From contig JAGOSY010000009.1 of NCBI GenBank assembly GCA_018062085.1, forward strand, positions 62,001 through 126,000: a stretch of 64,000 nt of DNA. Direction: 5' to 3'. The DNA comes from a bacterium (GTDB lineage Bacteria > Cyanobacteriota > Vampirovibrionia > Obscuribacterales > Obscuribacteraceae). This document shows, in pieces, positions 27,033 through 35,629 of this stretch. The notes under the pieces were generated by a model, which saw only the letters and a program-made list of their open reading frames with translations, did no database searches and had not been told where the DNA came from. The first letter of the stretch is position 1. Each line of letters begins with the position of its first letter. Both the position numbers and the translations under genes were made by a program.

Positions 27033-27386
27033 ATGCAGAAGCTCGCACCTATCTTCAAATTCTTGAACAAACCACCCCGCTGGCTTGCCCTTCTTTTCTG
27101 GTTCTATCCCTTTGTTTGGTATCTTGTTTGCTGCCCGCTAACGGCTATCCTAGAGCAAGCGATGACAAAGAGAGCAATCCTCTATTACCTGCTAGTAGGC
27201 TTCCCTCTGCCTATTCTATTTCTATTAGTTACAAGCAAATGGTTCCTTGCCCGCATCTTGCTCGTGGTGCCCTTCTGGTTCGTTACTGTAAGCATTGTAT
27301 TTGGCATGACCCAAGGAGCAGTCACCGCTGGTATTACCAAAGCTTTCAGCGTAGTGACAGCGGGACCAATTGAGATTCAGAAATGA
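27033..27386 (+). CDS. Small membrane protein, unknown; has decayed copies nearby
   Basis: 117 residues from the ATG at 27033 (MQKLAPIFKFLNKPPRWL). An in-frame ATG at 26982 lies inside the GAAT repeat and is less likely. Three or four hydrophobic segments are visible (LALLFWFYPFVWYLVCC, LLVGFPLPILFLLV, ILLVVPFWFVTVSIVFG), then a conserved tail GAVTAGITKAFSVVTAGPIE. Family not recognised. Fragments clearly derived from the same gene occur at 30547-30653 and 30734-30806, so it was once duplicated. Confidence 0.65.
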   Translation: MQKLAPIFKFLNKPPRWLALLFWFYPFVWYLVCCPLTAILEQAMTKRAILYYLLVGFPLPILFLLVTSKWFLARILLVVPFWFVTVSIVFGMTQGAVTAGITKAFSVVTAGPIEIQK

Positions 27387-27450
27387 CGCTACTCTTCAGC
27401 CTAACACTCCCTTGGTTTACTCGAAGGCTGAGGAGCATAAAGGAACAACC

Positions 27451-27987
27451 ATGAGCCAAGAAAACCACTTAGTAAAAATCACCGATTTCGATACTATTAA
27501 CTCATCTCTATCGTGGTTGCTCAGCGACCAATCAATAGACGAGGTGCGCCTTCGAGCAGAACGAATTACTATCTTCTTTGTAGACAGAAGAGATGAAGAT
27601 GATCCCAGATATAATCTCAGCTCTGCATTAGTAATTCATGGAGATTCGACAATCTCTGGAATTAAAAGTGCTGAGTCTTTACAAGGTATGCCCTGGTTTG
27701 AATGGGCTGAATTTGGACTTTTGCTTGGTGAATGGATCGAGAGCGCCCTAATCAAACCCGACGGTACCCTTGAAATTCGTTTTCAAAGTGGGGCAATACT
27801 AACGGTCGCTGGCGAGCAACACGGTGAACTTGAAGAAAGCTGGGATCTTTTTACCTCAACTGACATTTACAATACGGACATATACAGCCACGCTATGCCA
27901 ACGGATAATCTAATTTCTGTTGATTCAGCAGACGGAGCAGTCATAGCCTTTCTTCAGCCAAACCAAATTATCTCAAACAAGGACTAG
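27451..27987 (+). CDS. Acidic cytoplasmic protein, unknown (immunity-like)
   Basis: 178 residues from the ATG at 27451, preceded by AAAGGAACAACC; the frame is open further upstream but without a ribosome site. The protein is acidic and all beta/alpha with no signal or membrane segment (ERITIFFVDRRDEDDP, GTLEIRFQSGAILTV). Small acidic orphan genes next to decayed duplicates and toxin genes are often immunity proteins. That is an inference from context only. Confidence 0.65.
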   Translation: MSQENHLVKITDFDTINSSLSWLLSDQSIDEVRLRAERITIFFVDRRDEDDPRYNLSSALVIHGDSTISGIKSAESLQGMPWFEWAEFGLLLGEWIESALIKPDGTLEIRFQSGAILTVAGEQHGELEESWDLFTSTDIYNTDIYSHAMPTDNLISVDSADGAVIAFLQPNQIISNKD

Positions 27988-28039
27988 TTTTCAGCAACTG
28001 TTTGCCAGGACACTACCAGACTAGTCATGCATCAATCAA

Positions 28040-29353
28040 CTATGGCTCACGAAAGTAGCTGAATTGAGCCCCATTGATGGTGTCTGTTTCACCATAGCCT
28101 TCTCCAGCTACATAGATTACACGATACCCAATCACTCGATCATTTCTGAACGCAAACTCTAAAAACGTTGCACCACTGTTGCCGCAGCCTGAGGCAGTGA
28201 GCTGATATTCCTCGGCGTCAGCGCATAAAGAATCCGACTTCTGCTCCTCAATTGAATGCCTCATTTCGTAGTGAGCATAACGGTCTCTCTGAGCAACTTC
28301 TTTGCTGGCAGTGGTGGAAGATTTGCCAAGCAAACCTTGTATCTCATTGCGGGTCATACCGATTATCGGAAGACTTCGGACGAGATCGTTGACCATGGCA
28401 TTGCGGAGATTAATACTCGCCACGCCTCGAATTCCATCACCACTCCAAGTCGTTTTGCTAAAGGGCATGAACGACCCCAAAAACACCTCTCCTCTCAATT
28501 TTAAATTGTAGTATTCAGAGTGCCGAACAAGGCAACGCGGATCGGTGCGTAAGTCTTTATCCTCCCAGTCTGTGTATTTACTCTTGCCAGATTCAGTCCC
28601 GTAGGCGATCCGAAACCGCGCCACCTTCTCATTATCTAACGAATATTCAAATTCAAATGGACCGAAACAATGAACTCTGTCATTGCTGCTGGCGGTGGCG
28701 ACCTTTTTGAAACCATCTTCGGCGGAACTAGAATCCGTCGGATTATACCCAGCAACTAGAGAGATAAGCTTTACAGGCATTCCCACTATGAAATAATTAC
28801 GATTGTATTCATGGGCAATGGTCTTCCAGTTCTGATTTTGTAACTGCCAGGCCGGATACTGGTTTTGCTGGCGAAATCTCTTCTCTGACCGTTGCTGGAT
28901 GCCGAGAGACTCTAGCTTGCCGTCTCGGAAGAAGACTGACAAAAATGTTTGCAGGCCATATTTGAGCCCCACGTCGTAATAGACCGAAAGAGCAGAGCGT
29001 CCACCACCGTAGTCTTTCTGCGTATCATCTGGCAACCCAAGCAAACTGTAAATCTGCTCGGGAGTGCTCTTACTCAACGGCAGATGATAGAGATCGAACA
29101 ACATAGCGAAGCGACTTTTGTTATCTCTTTTCCATAGCTCAGCTTCGAATTTACGACTGCCATTTGGATAAATAAAGACACTATCCAAATTAAGCATGTT
29201 CTTTGCTTGCGTCTCATTCGCTCCCAGTCCCTGAGCCTGACGGGGCACCATTGTAAGAATGAGGCATGCACCTATCAACAAACAAGCCCAAGCGATCGGC
29301 TGTTGACGAAAACCGGTTCGCCATGCTCTTTGGAATGCCAATGCTGATTTCAT
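28040..29353 (-). CDS. Exported protein with two SmpA/OmlA-like segments
   Basis: 437 residues. An N-terminal hydrophobic segment (WACLLIGACLILTMV) serves as signal peptide or anchor; GGGAAGCAG precedes the ATG. Two short stretches, STPEQIYSLLGLPD (about 95) and MTRNEIQGLLGKSS (about 335), have the helix-turn pattern of SmpA/OmlA (BamE-like) modules, which occur in envelope proteins. The rest is beta-rich. A periplasmic location is likely; function unknown. Confidence 0.65.
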   Translation of the reverse strand: MKSALAFQRAWRTGFRQQPIAWACLLIGACLILTMVPRQAQGLGANETQAKNMLNLDSVFIYPNGSRKFEAELWKRDNKSRFAMLFDLYHLPLSKSTPEQIYSLLGLPDDTQKDYGGGRSALSVYYDVGLKYGLQTFLSVFFRDGKLESLGIQQRSEKRFRQQNQYPAWQLQNQNWKTIAHEYNRNYFIVGMPVKLISLVAGYNPTDSSSAEDGFKKVATASSNDRVHCFGPFEFEYSLDNEKVARFRIAYGTESGKSKYTDWEDKDLRTDPRCLVRHSEYYNLKLRGEVFLGSFMPFSKTTWSGDGIRGVASINLRNAMVNDLVRSLPIIGMTRNEIQGLLGKSSTTASKEVAQRDRYAHYEMRHSIEEQKSDSLCADAEEYQLTASGCGNSGATFLEFAFRNDRVIGYRVIYVAGEGYGETDTINGAQFSYFREP

Positions 29354-29470
29354 CTGCTTCCCTCAAAATACTAATCGCGCGACGAAGACCAAATGACTAA
29401 TTGGTATTAGATTCGGTGCTTAATCACCAACGACAGCTTTACCCTTCTGTTCAAAGTATCGAAACCACTA

Positions 29471-30433
29471 TCATTCACATGGAGGACTTTGCCATTGAAC
29501 AGGCTGCCGGACAAGAGCTAGCTGTCGGTCTCTCTCCTTCTCGACCTCAGCGACTAGTTGGCTGTCATCGATCTTTTGAGCCGTATTGAGGAGATTCATA
29601 AATCTGTGGCTCACAATTTCAGAGGAACGCAAGTCCGGTTCCATTGAATCAAGCTTGAGACATTCACGAATATAAGCAGCTGCTTCTTCCTTCTCCCCTT
29701 TGCGAACCAAGAGCCAAATAATGTCCTCCAAGCAACGTGAAAACTTTTCTCGATCACCAAGCTTTCTATAGATTCTATAGGCTTTCTTATCGCAGTCAAG
29801 AGCCGACGCGTAGTCATCAAAACGCCTTTCATAATTCCACGACTGTTTTCGGTATAGGTTCGCCATTTGCCGACTTTCACGGCCGTATATCGCTGCAACA
29901 GTTCTGTTTAATTTCGGATTGCATTGGTCATTTCTCCACCTCGCCCCCCAGTAGTCATGGCCCGTTGCTAGAGTGAAATCCCCTTTGTCTGGTGCGATTG
30001 TATAAATCAGCTCTCCTGATTCATAAGCACCTAGGGCATCAGCAGTCGAGCCTAAGATTCTGGTTGCCTCCCAATACAAGGGAAATAGACTGAACAGAAT
30101 AGAAACCAGTACCGCTAGATTGAGTGAAGCAATACCTAGTCGAGCGAGATTGCGGACGGGTAGCAACTGCGCTGATACATCGACAGACGCCGCATGCTCA
30201 GTTCCAGCACCACGACTAACAAGTTTTCGTAGAACAGATCCGCCCCCAAGCACTAGGTAGGCAAAAGCAGACAATGGAATGACTGCGTGAGCAAAGTCCT
30301 CAATGAAGCGAAAGTAGAAGAATTGGCCGGTGTCCATAAATGGGCCAACACAGAGAACAACGTCGCATGACAAAATTACTAACCAAAGTATGGCAAGGAA
30401 TCTAATCAGCTGCATCGTTGTCTTAAAACGCAT
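29471..30433 (-). CDS. Membrane protein with C-terminal TPR-like helices
   Basis: About 320 residues. Three hydrophobic segments occupy the N-terminal 130 residues (LAILWLVILSCDVVLCVG, AVIPLSAFAYLVLGGG, LNLAVLVSILFSLFPLY). The C-terminal half is helical with TPR character (YASALDCDKKAYRIYRKLGD, EKEEAAAYIRECLKL). The ATG at 30433 has AAGAG 5 nt upstream; a GTG at 30439 adds two residues. The two membrane/exported genes 28040-29353 and this one are collinear. Function unknown. Confidence 0.65.
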   Translation of the reverse strand: MRFKTTMQLIRFLAILWLVILSCDVVLCVGPFMDTGQFFYFRFIEDFAHAVIPLSAFAYLVLGGGSVLRKLVSRGAGTEHAASVDVSAQLLPVRNLARLGIASLNLAVLVSILFSLFPLYWEATRILGSTADALGAYESGELIYTIAPDKGDFTLATGHDYWGARWRNDQCNPKLNRTVAAIYGRESRQMANLYRKQSWNYERRFDDYASALDCDKKAYRIYRKLGDREKFSRCLEDIIWLLVRKGEKEEAAAYIRECLKLDSMEPDLRSSEIVSHRFMNLLNTAQKIDDSQLVAEVEKERDRQLALVRQPVQWQSPPCE

Positions 30434-30546
30434 TGGCACTCTTACTCTTGATGTTTACAGTACTCTGCTAGCATAGCCGCACTATCACTTTTTCATAGGC
30501 TTTAAGTCGTGAGAACACGCATTAATCTCATTTTCGGACGAGCTCG

Positions 30547-30653
30547 TGATTTCAGTGAGCCTAGGACACGGTCTAACCCAAGAAGCAGTCACCGTTGGTA
30601 TCACCAAAACTTTTAGCATAGTGACAGCGGGACCAATCGAAACTCAGAAATGA
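30547..30653 (+). pseudogene. C-terminal remnant of the 27033-type membrane protein
   Basis: This stretch reads GLTQEAVTVGITKTFSIVTA..., nearly identical to the tail of the gene at 27033-27386 (GMTQGAVTAGITKAFSVVTA), and ends at the equivalent stop codon at 30651-30653. The N-terminal two thirds are absent. Confidence 0.75.
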
Positions 30654-30733
30654 GAGTTGCCTTTTTACCCGCACTCAAGCTCTGAAGCAGTCTGCAATAG
30701 TCAGATCACACCAGGCCAAGCAACGTTGAGCCA

Positions 30734-30806
30734 ACGCAGAAGTTCGAACCTATCCTAACGTTCTTGAACAAACCGCCCCTCTGGTTTTCTCTGCTGCAAA
30801 TGTGCC
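30734..30806 (+). pseudogene. N-terminal remnant of the 27033-type membrane protein
   Basis: Read from an ACG in place of the start ATG, this gives TQKFEPILTFLNKPPLWFSLL, matching MQKLAPIFKFLNKPPRWLALL at the start of the gene at 27033. Similarity fades after about 24 codons, just before the SAF-domain gene. It is a second partial copy, lying after the C-terminal remnant. Confidence 0.7.
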
Positions 30807-30824
30807 CAATGGTAAAATAGGCTT

Positions 30825-31193
30825 ATGACTCGCTTTACTGTGATTCTCGTTATCGTTAGTGCCCTCAGCTTGGGCATCTATTGTCTTTGGAAAGGAAATG
30901 ACGACATTAAGAAGGTCGCGGATAGAGTACAGAACCTCAAATATATGAGCATGAAGGCAACCGTTGTATATGCCCGTCGTGACATTGAGGTAGGTTCGCT
31001 AGTTAGTTCTGACTCCGTAGAGCAACGAACAGTTATGCAATGCCAAATACCGGGCCAGGCCATTTGTAACGCATCTGATGTCATTGGTCGCAGGCCAATC
31101 TACGGGATAGAAAAAGGACAAGTCCTTAGTATCTATGATTTCCTACTACCCGAACAGGAAGTGAAGTACAGAAAACTTCGTGCTATCCGATAG
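30825..31193 (+). CDS. Small SAF-domain protein (CpaB/FlgA-like)
   Basis: 122 residues. One N-terminal membrane helix (FTVILVIVSALSLGIYCLW) is followed by a SAF-type domain: VYARRDIEVGSLVSSDSVE, then DVIGRRPIYGIEKGQVL. This is the pattern of CpaB/RcpC and FlgA-like proteins, which help pilus or flagellar P-ring assembly in the periplasm. It is much shorter than CpaB (about 250-300 residues), and no pilus genes are nearby, so the role here is open. Confidence 0.7.
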   Translation: MTRFTVILVIVSALSLGIYCLWKGNDDIKKVADRVQNLKYMSMKATVVYARRDIEVGSLVSSDSVEQRTVMQCQIPGQAICNASDVIGRRPIYGIEKGQVLSIYDFLLPEQEVKYRKLRAIR

Positions 31194-31261
31194 ATAGGTA
31201 AGTATTAAAAGCCAGCGATGTAACTTCAAGTAGAATAGCAGCGCTCAGGCAAGGAGAGAGG

Positions 31262-31720
31262 CTGGCCTTTATCAATAAGAACATAGTCAAAGTACTTATC
31301 TTTGTTGGCATTGCCTTTGCCATTTTTGCCTTTGCTATCGGTGGCCCCCTTCCAAGTTCTCGGAATAAACTTACTGAGACACATGTAGGGTTGAATCACG
31401 AATTTCGTCAGAACCGGGAGCCCACAGCCGAAGAAAGAAAAGCTGGAATAGCGGCCTTGAAGAGGTGGAAGTCAGCAAACAGATACGAAAAGAATCGCAT
31501 GGCAAGCGACATTGTGTTGAGCAAGGTACTGATTGGTTTGACCCAACTAGAAATAGTGGAGCATATGGGCACACCGGATGCTTTTACTGCCCTCCACGAA
31601 ATCGGTCCACACATTAGACATACTGGATACAACGCCATGGACGACGAAAGCAAGTGCGATTTGCTGATTGAGTTGAATGACGATGGAAAGACATCAGAGG
31701 TACATGTCGACGTATTTTGA
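31262..31720 (+). CDS. Membrane-anchored small protein, probable CTG start
   Basis: 152 residues if translation begins at the CTG at 31262. That codon follows AAGGAGAGAGG, the best ribosome site in the neighbourhood, and gives an N-terminal membrane helix (VLIFVGIAFAIFAFAIGG). With conventional starts only the TTG at 31391 is available, which has no ribosome site and removes the helix. The soluble part has KVLIGLTQLEIVEHMGTPDA, another SmpA-like helix-turn. Family not recognised; probably anchored facing the periplasm. Confidence 0.6.
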   Translation: MAFINKNIVKVLIFVGIAFAIFAFAIGGPLPSSRNKLTETHVGLNHEFRQNREPTAEERKAGIAALKRWKSANRYEKNRMASDIVLSKVLIGLTQLEIVEHMGTPDAFTALHEIGPHIRHTGYNAMDDESKCDLLIELNDDGKTSEVHVDVF

Positions 31721-31752
31721 GGTGCTCGGTTCAGCTGGGCACGTGAGATACT

Positions 31753-31868
31753 ATGACGGCCACTAGGATCACCGGAATAGAACAAGCACTAGCGGGCAAC
31801 CCAATAGGGAAGTGGAACTATTTCAACGAGATTCCAGCCACTGAAATGGTAAGGGAAATGAAATGCTA
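31753..31868 (+). CDS. Short ORF coupled to the 80-residue paralog, possibly a gene remnant
   Basis: A 37-codon ORF (MTATRITGIEQALAGNPIGK...) ends in TGCTAA, whose bases overlap the ATG of the next gene (ATGCTAA). It resembles the tail of a larger protein more than an independent gene, for example a toxin end left behind by recombination. Support is weak: length and overlap only. Confidence 0.3.
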
Positions 31869-32105
31869 ACTATGACACCGCTCTCAATTGTTGCCGAAGG
31901 TGAATATAGCCCTAGCTTGCACAGGTATAGAGTAAAGTTCATAAGCGAAGGTCAGGAAGTTGAATACACCTTCACCGTAACAGATCAAGGTATTGCAGGA
32001 GTAAGACCAGACGACCAAGAATTTTCAGGTGCCACTCTACAAGATCCATTGATGCCAAAACTAATGCAAGCAATACTTTACTTCCATGAAGCTCGACGAT
32101 ACTAG
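31863..32105 (+). CDS. 80-residue paralog, type A copy 1
   Basis: 80 residues, soluble, with the family core VEYTFTVTDQGIAGVRPDD, the block EFSGATLQDPLMPKLMQAI and the end YFHEARRY. It is the first of a tandem array of near-identical-length genes (31863, 32141, 32419 split, 62156). The family is unknown to me; size, solubility and duplication beside a toxin/immunity locus recall immunity proteins, but that is inference. Confidence 0.75.
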   Translation: MLTMTPLSIVAEGEYSPSLHRYRVKFISEGQEVEYTFTVTDQGIAGVRPDDQEFSGATLQDPLMPKLMQAILYFHEARRY

Positions 32106-32140
32106 AAACAATGCTGAGCTAACAGACAGAGGAAGCAAAC

Positions 32141-32383
32141 GTGCAAACAATGACACCACTTGCAATCTTCGCGGAAGATGAATATGAACCAGGAATGTAC
32201 CGATACAGAGTAAGCTTTGATTGCAAAGACAGCAAGGTCGAATACACATTTACTGTTGATGCAAGAAGTATTCCTTGTGTGAGCGCAGACGATGATCAAT
32301 TTTCTAGAGGAACCCTAACAGATCGAACAACCTCCAACCTCATGCAGGCTCTTCTGAATTTCCATGAAGCACGCCAATCGTAA
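32141..32383 (+). CDS. 80-residue paralog, type B copy 2
   Basis: 80 residues: MTPLAIFAEDEYEPGMYRYR, KVEYTFTVDARSIPCVSADD, then LTDRTTSNLMQALLNFHEA. It differs from copy 1 in the central and C-terminal blocks (type B) and is the intact template for the split copy 3. It starts with GTG 35 nt after copy 1. Confidence 0.75.
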   Translation: MQTMTPLAIFAEDEYEPGMYRYRVSFDCKDSKVEYTFTVDARSIPCVSADDDQFSRGTLTDRTTSNLMQALLNFHEARQS

Positions 32384-32418
32384 GAAGCATACTGAGTGGA
32401 CCAATAGAGAAATCCAAA

Positions 32419-32492
32419 ATGCTAACTATGACACCACGTGCAGTCTTCGCAGAAGATGAATATGAGCCAGGAATGCACCGATACAGAGTAAG
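32419..32492 (+). pseudogene. 80-residue paralog, type B copy 3, left half (split by island)
   Basis: 74 nt encode MLTMTPRAVFAEDEYEPGMH then RYRVS, matching copy 2. Identity with copy 2 ends abruptly after GTAAG at 32492. The missing 169 nt are at 61952-62120; joining the two gives exactly 243 nt, the length of copy 2. Confidence 0.85.
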
Positions 32493-32843
32493 TGTCAAAA
32501 TGCTGACCGTATACATTCCAAATGCCATCGCAAGGCCTACTGCTGCTGTCGACCAAAGGGTGGCAGCTGTCGTTAAGCCGGTCGCACGCCCTTGTTCTCT
32601 CATAATTAGTCCAGCACCCAGAAAACCAATACCAGATACAACGTGTGCCGCAATGCGGGTATCAATCTGATTGGTGGCGTGAGTTGATATCAGACCGAAA
32701 GTACAAGCTCCAAGCGCTACGGCGGCATAGGTACGCATACCAGCGTCTTGGCCATGATTCTCACGCTCCCATCCCACGAAGGCACCAAAGAGCGCTGCTA
32801 AAAGAGTTCGCCCTACCATAAGAAATTCAAGTTGCCAGTCCAT
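32493..32843 (-). pseudogene. mgtC: MgtC/SapB-family membrane protein, 3' truncated at the island edge
   Basis: The first about 115 residues are a good MgtC/SapB family match: ALFGAFVGWERENHGQDAG, GMRTYAAVALGACTFGL, VSGIGFLGAGLIM and TLWSTAAVGLAMAFGMY. After about residue 117 the frame continues on the antisense of copies 3 and 2 of the 80-residue gene to a stop at 32340, giving an artificial 50-residue tail. The original C terminus is missing, so the protein lacks its last helix or any ACT-like domain. Family members influence magnesium/virulence physiology; this copy is probably non-functional. Confidence 0.8.
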
Positions 32844-32885
32844 GCTTTGACCTTTTTTTGTAGGCTCACTTATTACTGACTGTGC

Positions 32886-33602
32886 CTAAGTGTCAGCATC
32901 TCTAGAATATATTTCCATTACTTCTGTATGACACATAGCCCAGCTGTCTGTTTTCACTTCCAGCTGAAGGTGCCAATTTTTATCAAGAATGTCATAGAAT
33001 TTTGCATCAGCGCAACAACTTTTGTTGGCTATCAAAATGATTTGGCGTCCTTTAAAATGAGCCAGTGACTCAACAGCCATGGCATTTTTGGGAGGCCAGC
33101 ACAAAAGCAACACTCTATCAGAATATTCTTCCAGGCTTGCGGCGTTGCCTTTAATGACCGTGGTCCAGCTACTACCTTTTTTGGTTGGGAGGCCAAAAAC
33201 GCTAGTGTTAAAAAACCAGTTTTGGCCTTCTTCGACCGGGAAAGCGTCCACTGCAACGATATCGGCACCCATAGCTCTAAGCGCAGAAGCAAGATATCCG
33301 TTGCCGGCTCCAATTTCAATTAGAGGTGAATGCTCAGCTATCAGCTGGAGAAGTTTTGGGGATGGCGCAGAATAGGCATATTCTTCGCGCAGTCGAACAA
33401 AAAATTTCTCTTCCAAAAGTCGATTAAGGTAGAGTCTGAACCTAATCAGAAATTTTATCGCAGAACGATCTAATAAACTGAGGTGGGACACAGAACTTAG
33501 CTCAGTAAGAACCTGCTGCAGAATTTTTGGTTCACTCTCTTTTTGAAGTGTTTTTACCTGCTGATAAAGGTCCCAGTAGGGGTTTACGATAGTAAGTTTC
33601 AA
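32886..33602 (-). CDS. SAM-dependent methyltransferase-like protein
   Basis: 238 residues from a TTG start. Residues about 90-125 have the class I methyltransferase glycine loop and acidic residue (LIEIGAGNGYLASALRAMGA then DIVAVDA). The motif IV region reads VLLLCWPPKNAMA. The N-terminal 85 residues are helical and not recognised. Substrate unknown. It lies 26 nt downstream of a small protein gene on the same strand, so the two are probably co-transcribed. Confidence 0.65.
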   Translation of the reverse strand: MKLTIVNPYWDLYQQVKTLQKESEPKILQQVLTELSSVSHLSLLDRSAIKFLIRFRLYLNRLLEEKFFVRLREEYAYSAPSPKLLQLIAEHSPLIEIGAGNGYLASALRAMGADIVAVDAFPVEEGQNWFFNTSVFGLPTKKGSSWTTVIKGNAASLEEYSDRVLLLCWPPKNAMAVESLAHFKGRQIILIANKSCCADAKFYDILDKNWHLQLEVKTDSWAMCHTEVMEIYSRDADT

Positions 33603-33628
33603 AATGAATTCTTCAAGCCTTTTGGCCG

Positions 33629-34036
33629 TTATCCCGGTTGTACGAGATTAGCAGCCTGGTTAGGATCTAAAGGGACGGCCGTCATAACTTCCGTCAGTAT
33701 TTCGAACATGCCAGAAAGTAGACCTCCTGGTGCAGCTCCACCACCGATTAAGTCGCCACTGATTAAGCCACCACTATCGATACCAGGTGTTGAAGTCGCA
33801 AGATCAACGTTTGGCAATTGGTCACTCACTGAAAGTCCTGGCAAATCTTCGACCGGTGCTGGTGTGACTTCGAATTGGCCAAAAAATGATTTTGCCTGAT
33901 TTACGTCTGCTGGCGCCGTCAGTTGACTTTCCAATACGCTCTTCTTGGCCATTTCATCACCAAGCCGAACCATTTCGCCACCGTGAACGAGACTGCCACA
34001 TTCGTCAAACTGCTCCATTGCTCCTGCACTCATCAT
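33629..34036 (-). CDS. Small Gly/Leu-rich protein, unknown
   Basis: 135 residues with a strong ribosome site (GGAG, 5 nt before ATGATG). N-terminal half charged (VRLGDEMAKKSVLESQL, NQAKSFFGQFEVTP), C-terminal half Gly/Pro/Leu-rich (LISGDLIGGGAAPGGLLSG). It resembles the 14-16 kb paralogs in size and general texture, but I could not align it convincingly. It may be a peptide or protein substrate of the adjacent methyltransferase-like enzyme; that is speculation from adjacency. Confidence 0.55.
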   Translation of the reverse strand: MMSAGAMEQFDECGSLVHGGEMVRLGDEMAKKSVLESQLTAPADVNQAKSFFGQFEVTPAPVEDLPGLSVSDQLPNVDLATSTPGIDSGGLISGDLIGGGAAPGGLLSGMFEILTEVMTAVPLDPNQAANLVQPG

Positions 34037-34243
34037 TCAATCTCCATTAAAAATGTGTGTCGTACTTTAGTAATTTAATTTGATAAAAAAGCTTTTGGAC
34101 AACAACTCTAGTCGTTTCGCTTTGCACGACCTTAACAGGCATTTCCATTCTTGTCAACCCGAAGATCCGCCACCCACGGGGCTTTTGAGTTTTGGTTATC
34201 ATTTTCGTTTCTGTTTTTTCCTTTCCCCGCAAGTTTAGATACC

Positions 34244-35629
34244 TTAGATGGGATGTCCAACGGCCTGCTCCAAATCAGTCATTGATTGCTGGTAAACCTT
34301 TACAGCATCAAGATAAGACAATCGAGTTTGCACATTGGCTTGTTGCGCAGCAAGAGTAGCTGTAATGTCGTATTGCCCCACCTCATATCCACGTCGTGCA
34401 AGTCTGGCCACTTCGTTGGAAGCCTTCAAAATCTTGTTTTGATATGCAGCAAGCCGTTCCCGAGCAGCGAGCATTTGCTGATAGGCCAAAATTACGTCTT
34501 CTGTGACGATATTCTTAGTGGAATCAAACTCTCTTTTGAGTTGTGTATTGATTGCTTTCAAACGGGCTCTATCGGCCTGTTGAAAATTTAGTACAGGAAT
34601 TTCTTGTGTCACACCAATGAGAAAACCCCTAGTAGCTGGCCCGCCAACTGGGTTTCCAGAATAGGAGTGTCCAACATTCAGTTGAGGGTTTGGCATGGTG
34701 TTGCCGGCCACGTTACGCAAATTAGCTTCGTTGACAGCAATGCTTTGCTGAACGATTTTAATATCTAGTCGATTTTTCAAAGCATCAGCCAATAAATTAT
34801 CTAAGTCAGGTGGCGCATCCTGAAAATTAGGAAGCAGTTCATTTGCTTCGATTTTCAACTGATACTGTGGCAATTTTTGAACATCTACCGCACTTTTATA
34901 ACTACGTCCCAGCAGAACACTCAGACGTTGATTGGCTTGTTCGACTTTTCGCTTAGCCTGGTTTAGGTCTGCTTCAGCTTGAAGCATAGCTAGTTGTGTT
35001 CTGTCGACATCCAATGTAGCCACATCCCCAGCATCACATCGACGACTTGCTATCGAGAACAAATTTGAGGACAGAGTAAGAAGATCCTGAAGTGTTTCAC
35101 CTGATTCTCTCGCAATGACTGCATCAAGATAGGCGCGCCGAATCGAATTTCTGAATAACCATAAAGACTTTTGAATTTCTAAATCGGTCTGCTTGATTTG
35201 GCTTTTTGCAAGCAGTAGCCTGAAGACAAATTTCCATGGCGGTTCTATCGGAATAGATGCACCTATCTGCCGAGCTTGCTGCGCAGTGTCGTTGAAATAA
35301 TAAGCTGAAGGATTCGGGAAGGTGTAGGCTTGTGCATAGGCGGCTTTTGAAATGCCCAATTGGGCCCGAATGTTAGCGGCTCTGGGACTATTTACTAATG
35401 ATTCGTCAAATGCTGCAGATAGTGGCACCATCGGTGTAGTCTGCCCAGCGTTAACTAAAGATGGCATAAGATTTGGCACAATCTGAGCAATCGAAATAGT
35501 CGCTTCACCTCGCGCCGGTGTATTAAAAGTTGCTACGGAGAGTGTCAGAATCAAGACACTTAGCCATTTAAGTGGTACTAGTCGAAACCCAGTCAAATGA
35601 TCTTCGGAGGAGAAAATTTTCTTATTCAT
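34244..35629 (-). CDS. czcC: TolC-family outer-membrane channel (CzcC/CusC type)
   Basis: 461 residues. It forms the outer-membrane exit of the metal pump. An N-terminal hydrophobic signal (LSVLILTLSVATFNTPARG) is followed by the two helical repeats typical of the family (AQLGISKAAYAQAYTFPNPS, RRCDAGDVATLDVDRTQLA, RRGYEVGQYDITATLAAQQA). The end is short and lacks long low-complexity tails. It is the last gene of czcBAC, overlapping the pump gene by 4 nt (ATGA). Confidence 0.9.
   Translation of the reverse strand: MNKKIFSSEDHLTGFRLVPLKWLSVLILTLSVATFNTPARGEATISIAQIVPNLMPSLVNAGQTTPMVPLSAAFDESLVNSPRAANIRAQLGISKAAYAQAYTFPNPSAYYFNDTAQQARQIGASIPIEPPWKFVFRLLLAKSQIKQTDLEIQKSLWLFRNSIRRAYLDAVIARESGETLQDLLTLSSNLFSIASRRCDAGDVATLDVDRTQLAMLQAEADLNQAKRKVEQANQRLSVLLGRSYKSAVDVQKLPQYQLKIEANELLPNFQDAPPDLDNLLADALKNRLDIKIVQQSIAVNEANLRNVAGNTMPNPQLNVGHSYSGNPVGGPATRGFLIGVTQEIPVLNFQQADRARLKAINTQLKREFDSTKNIVTEDVILAYQQMLAARERLAAYQNKILKASNEVARLARRGYEVGQYDITATLAAQQANVQTRLSYLDAVKVYQQSMTDLEQAVGHPI

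Noticed and set aside
34047..34232. 61-codon minus-strand ORF, and TTGACA with a poor -10 at 34131-34157
   Set aside because: Composition is not protein-like; the stretch more likely holds the promoter of the small gene at 34036, but the -10 match is too weak to list.
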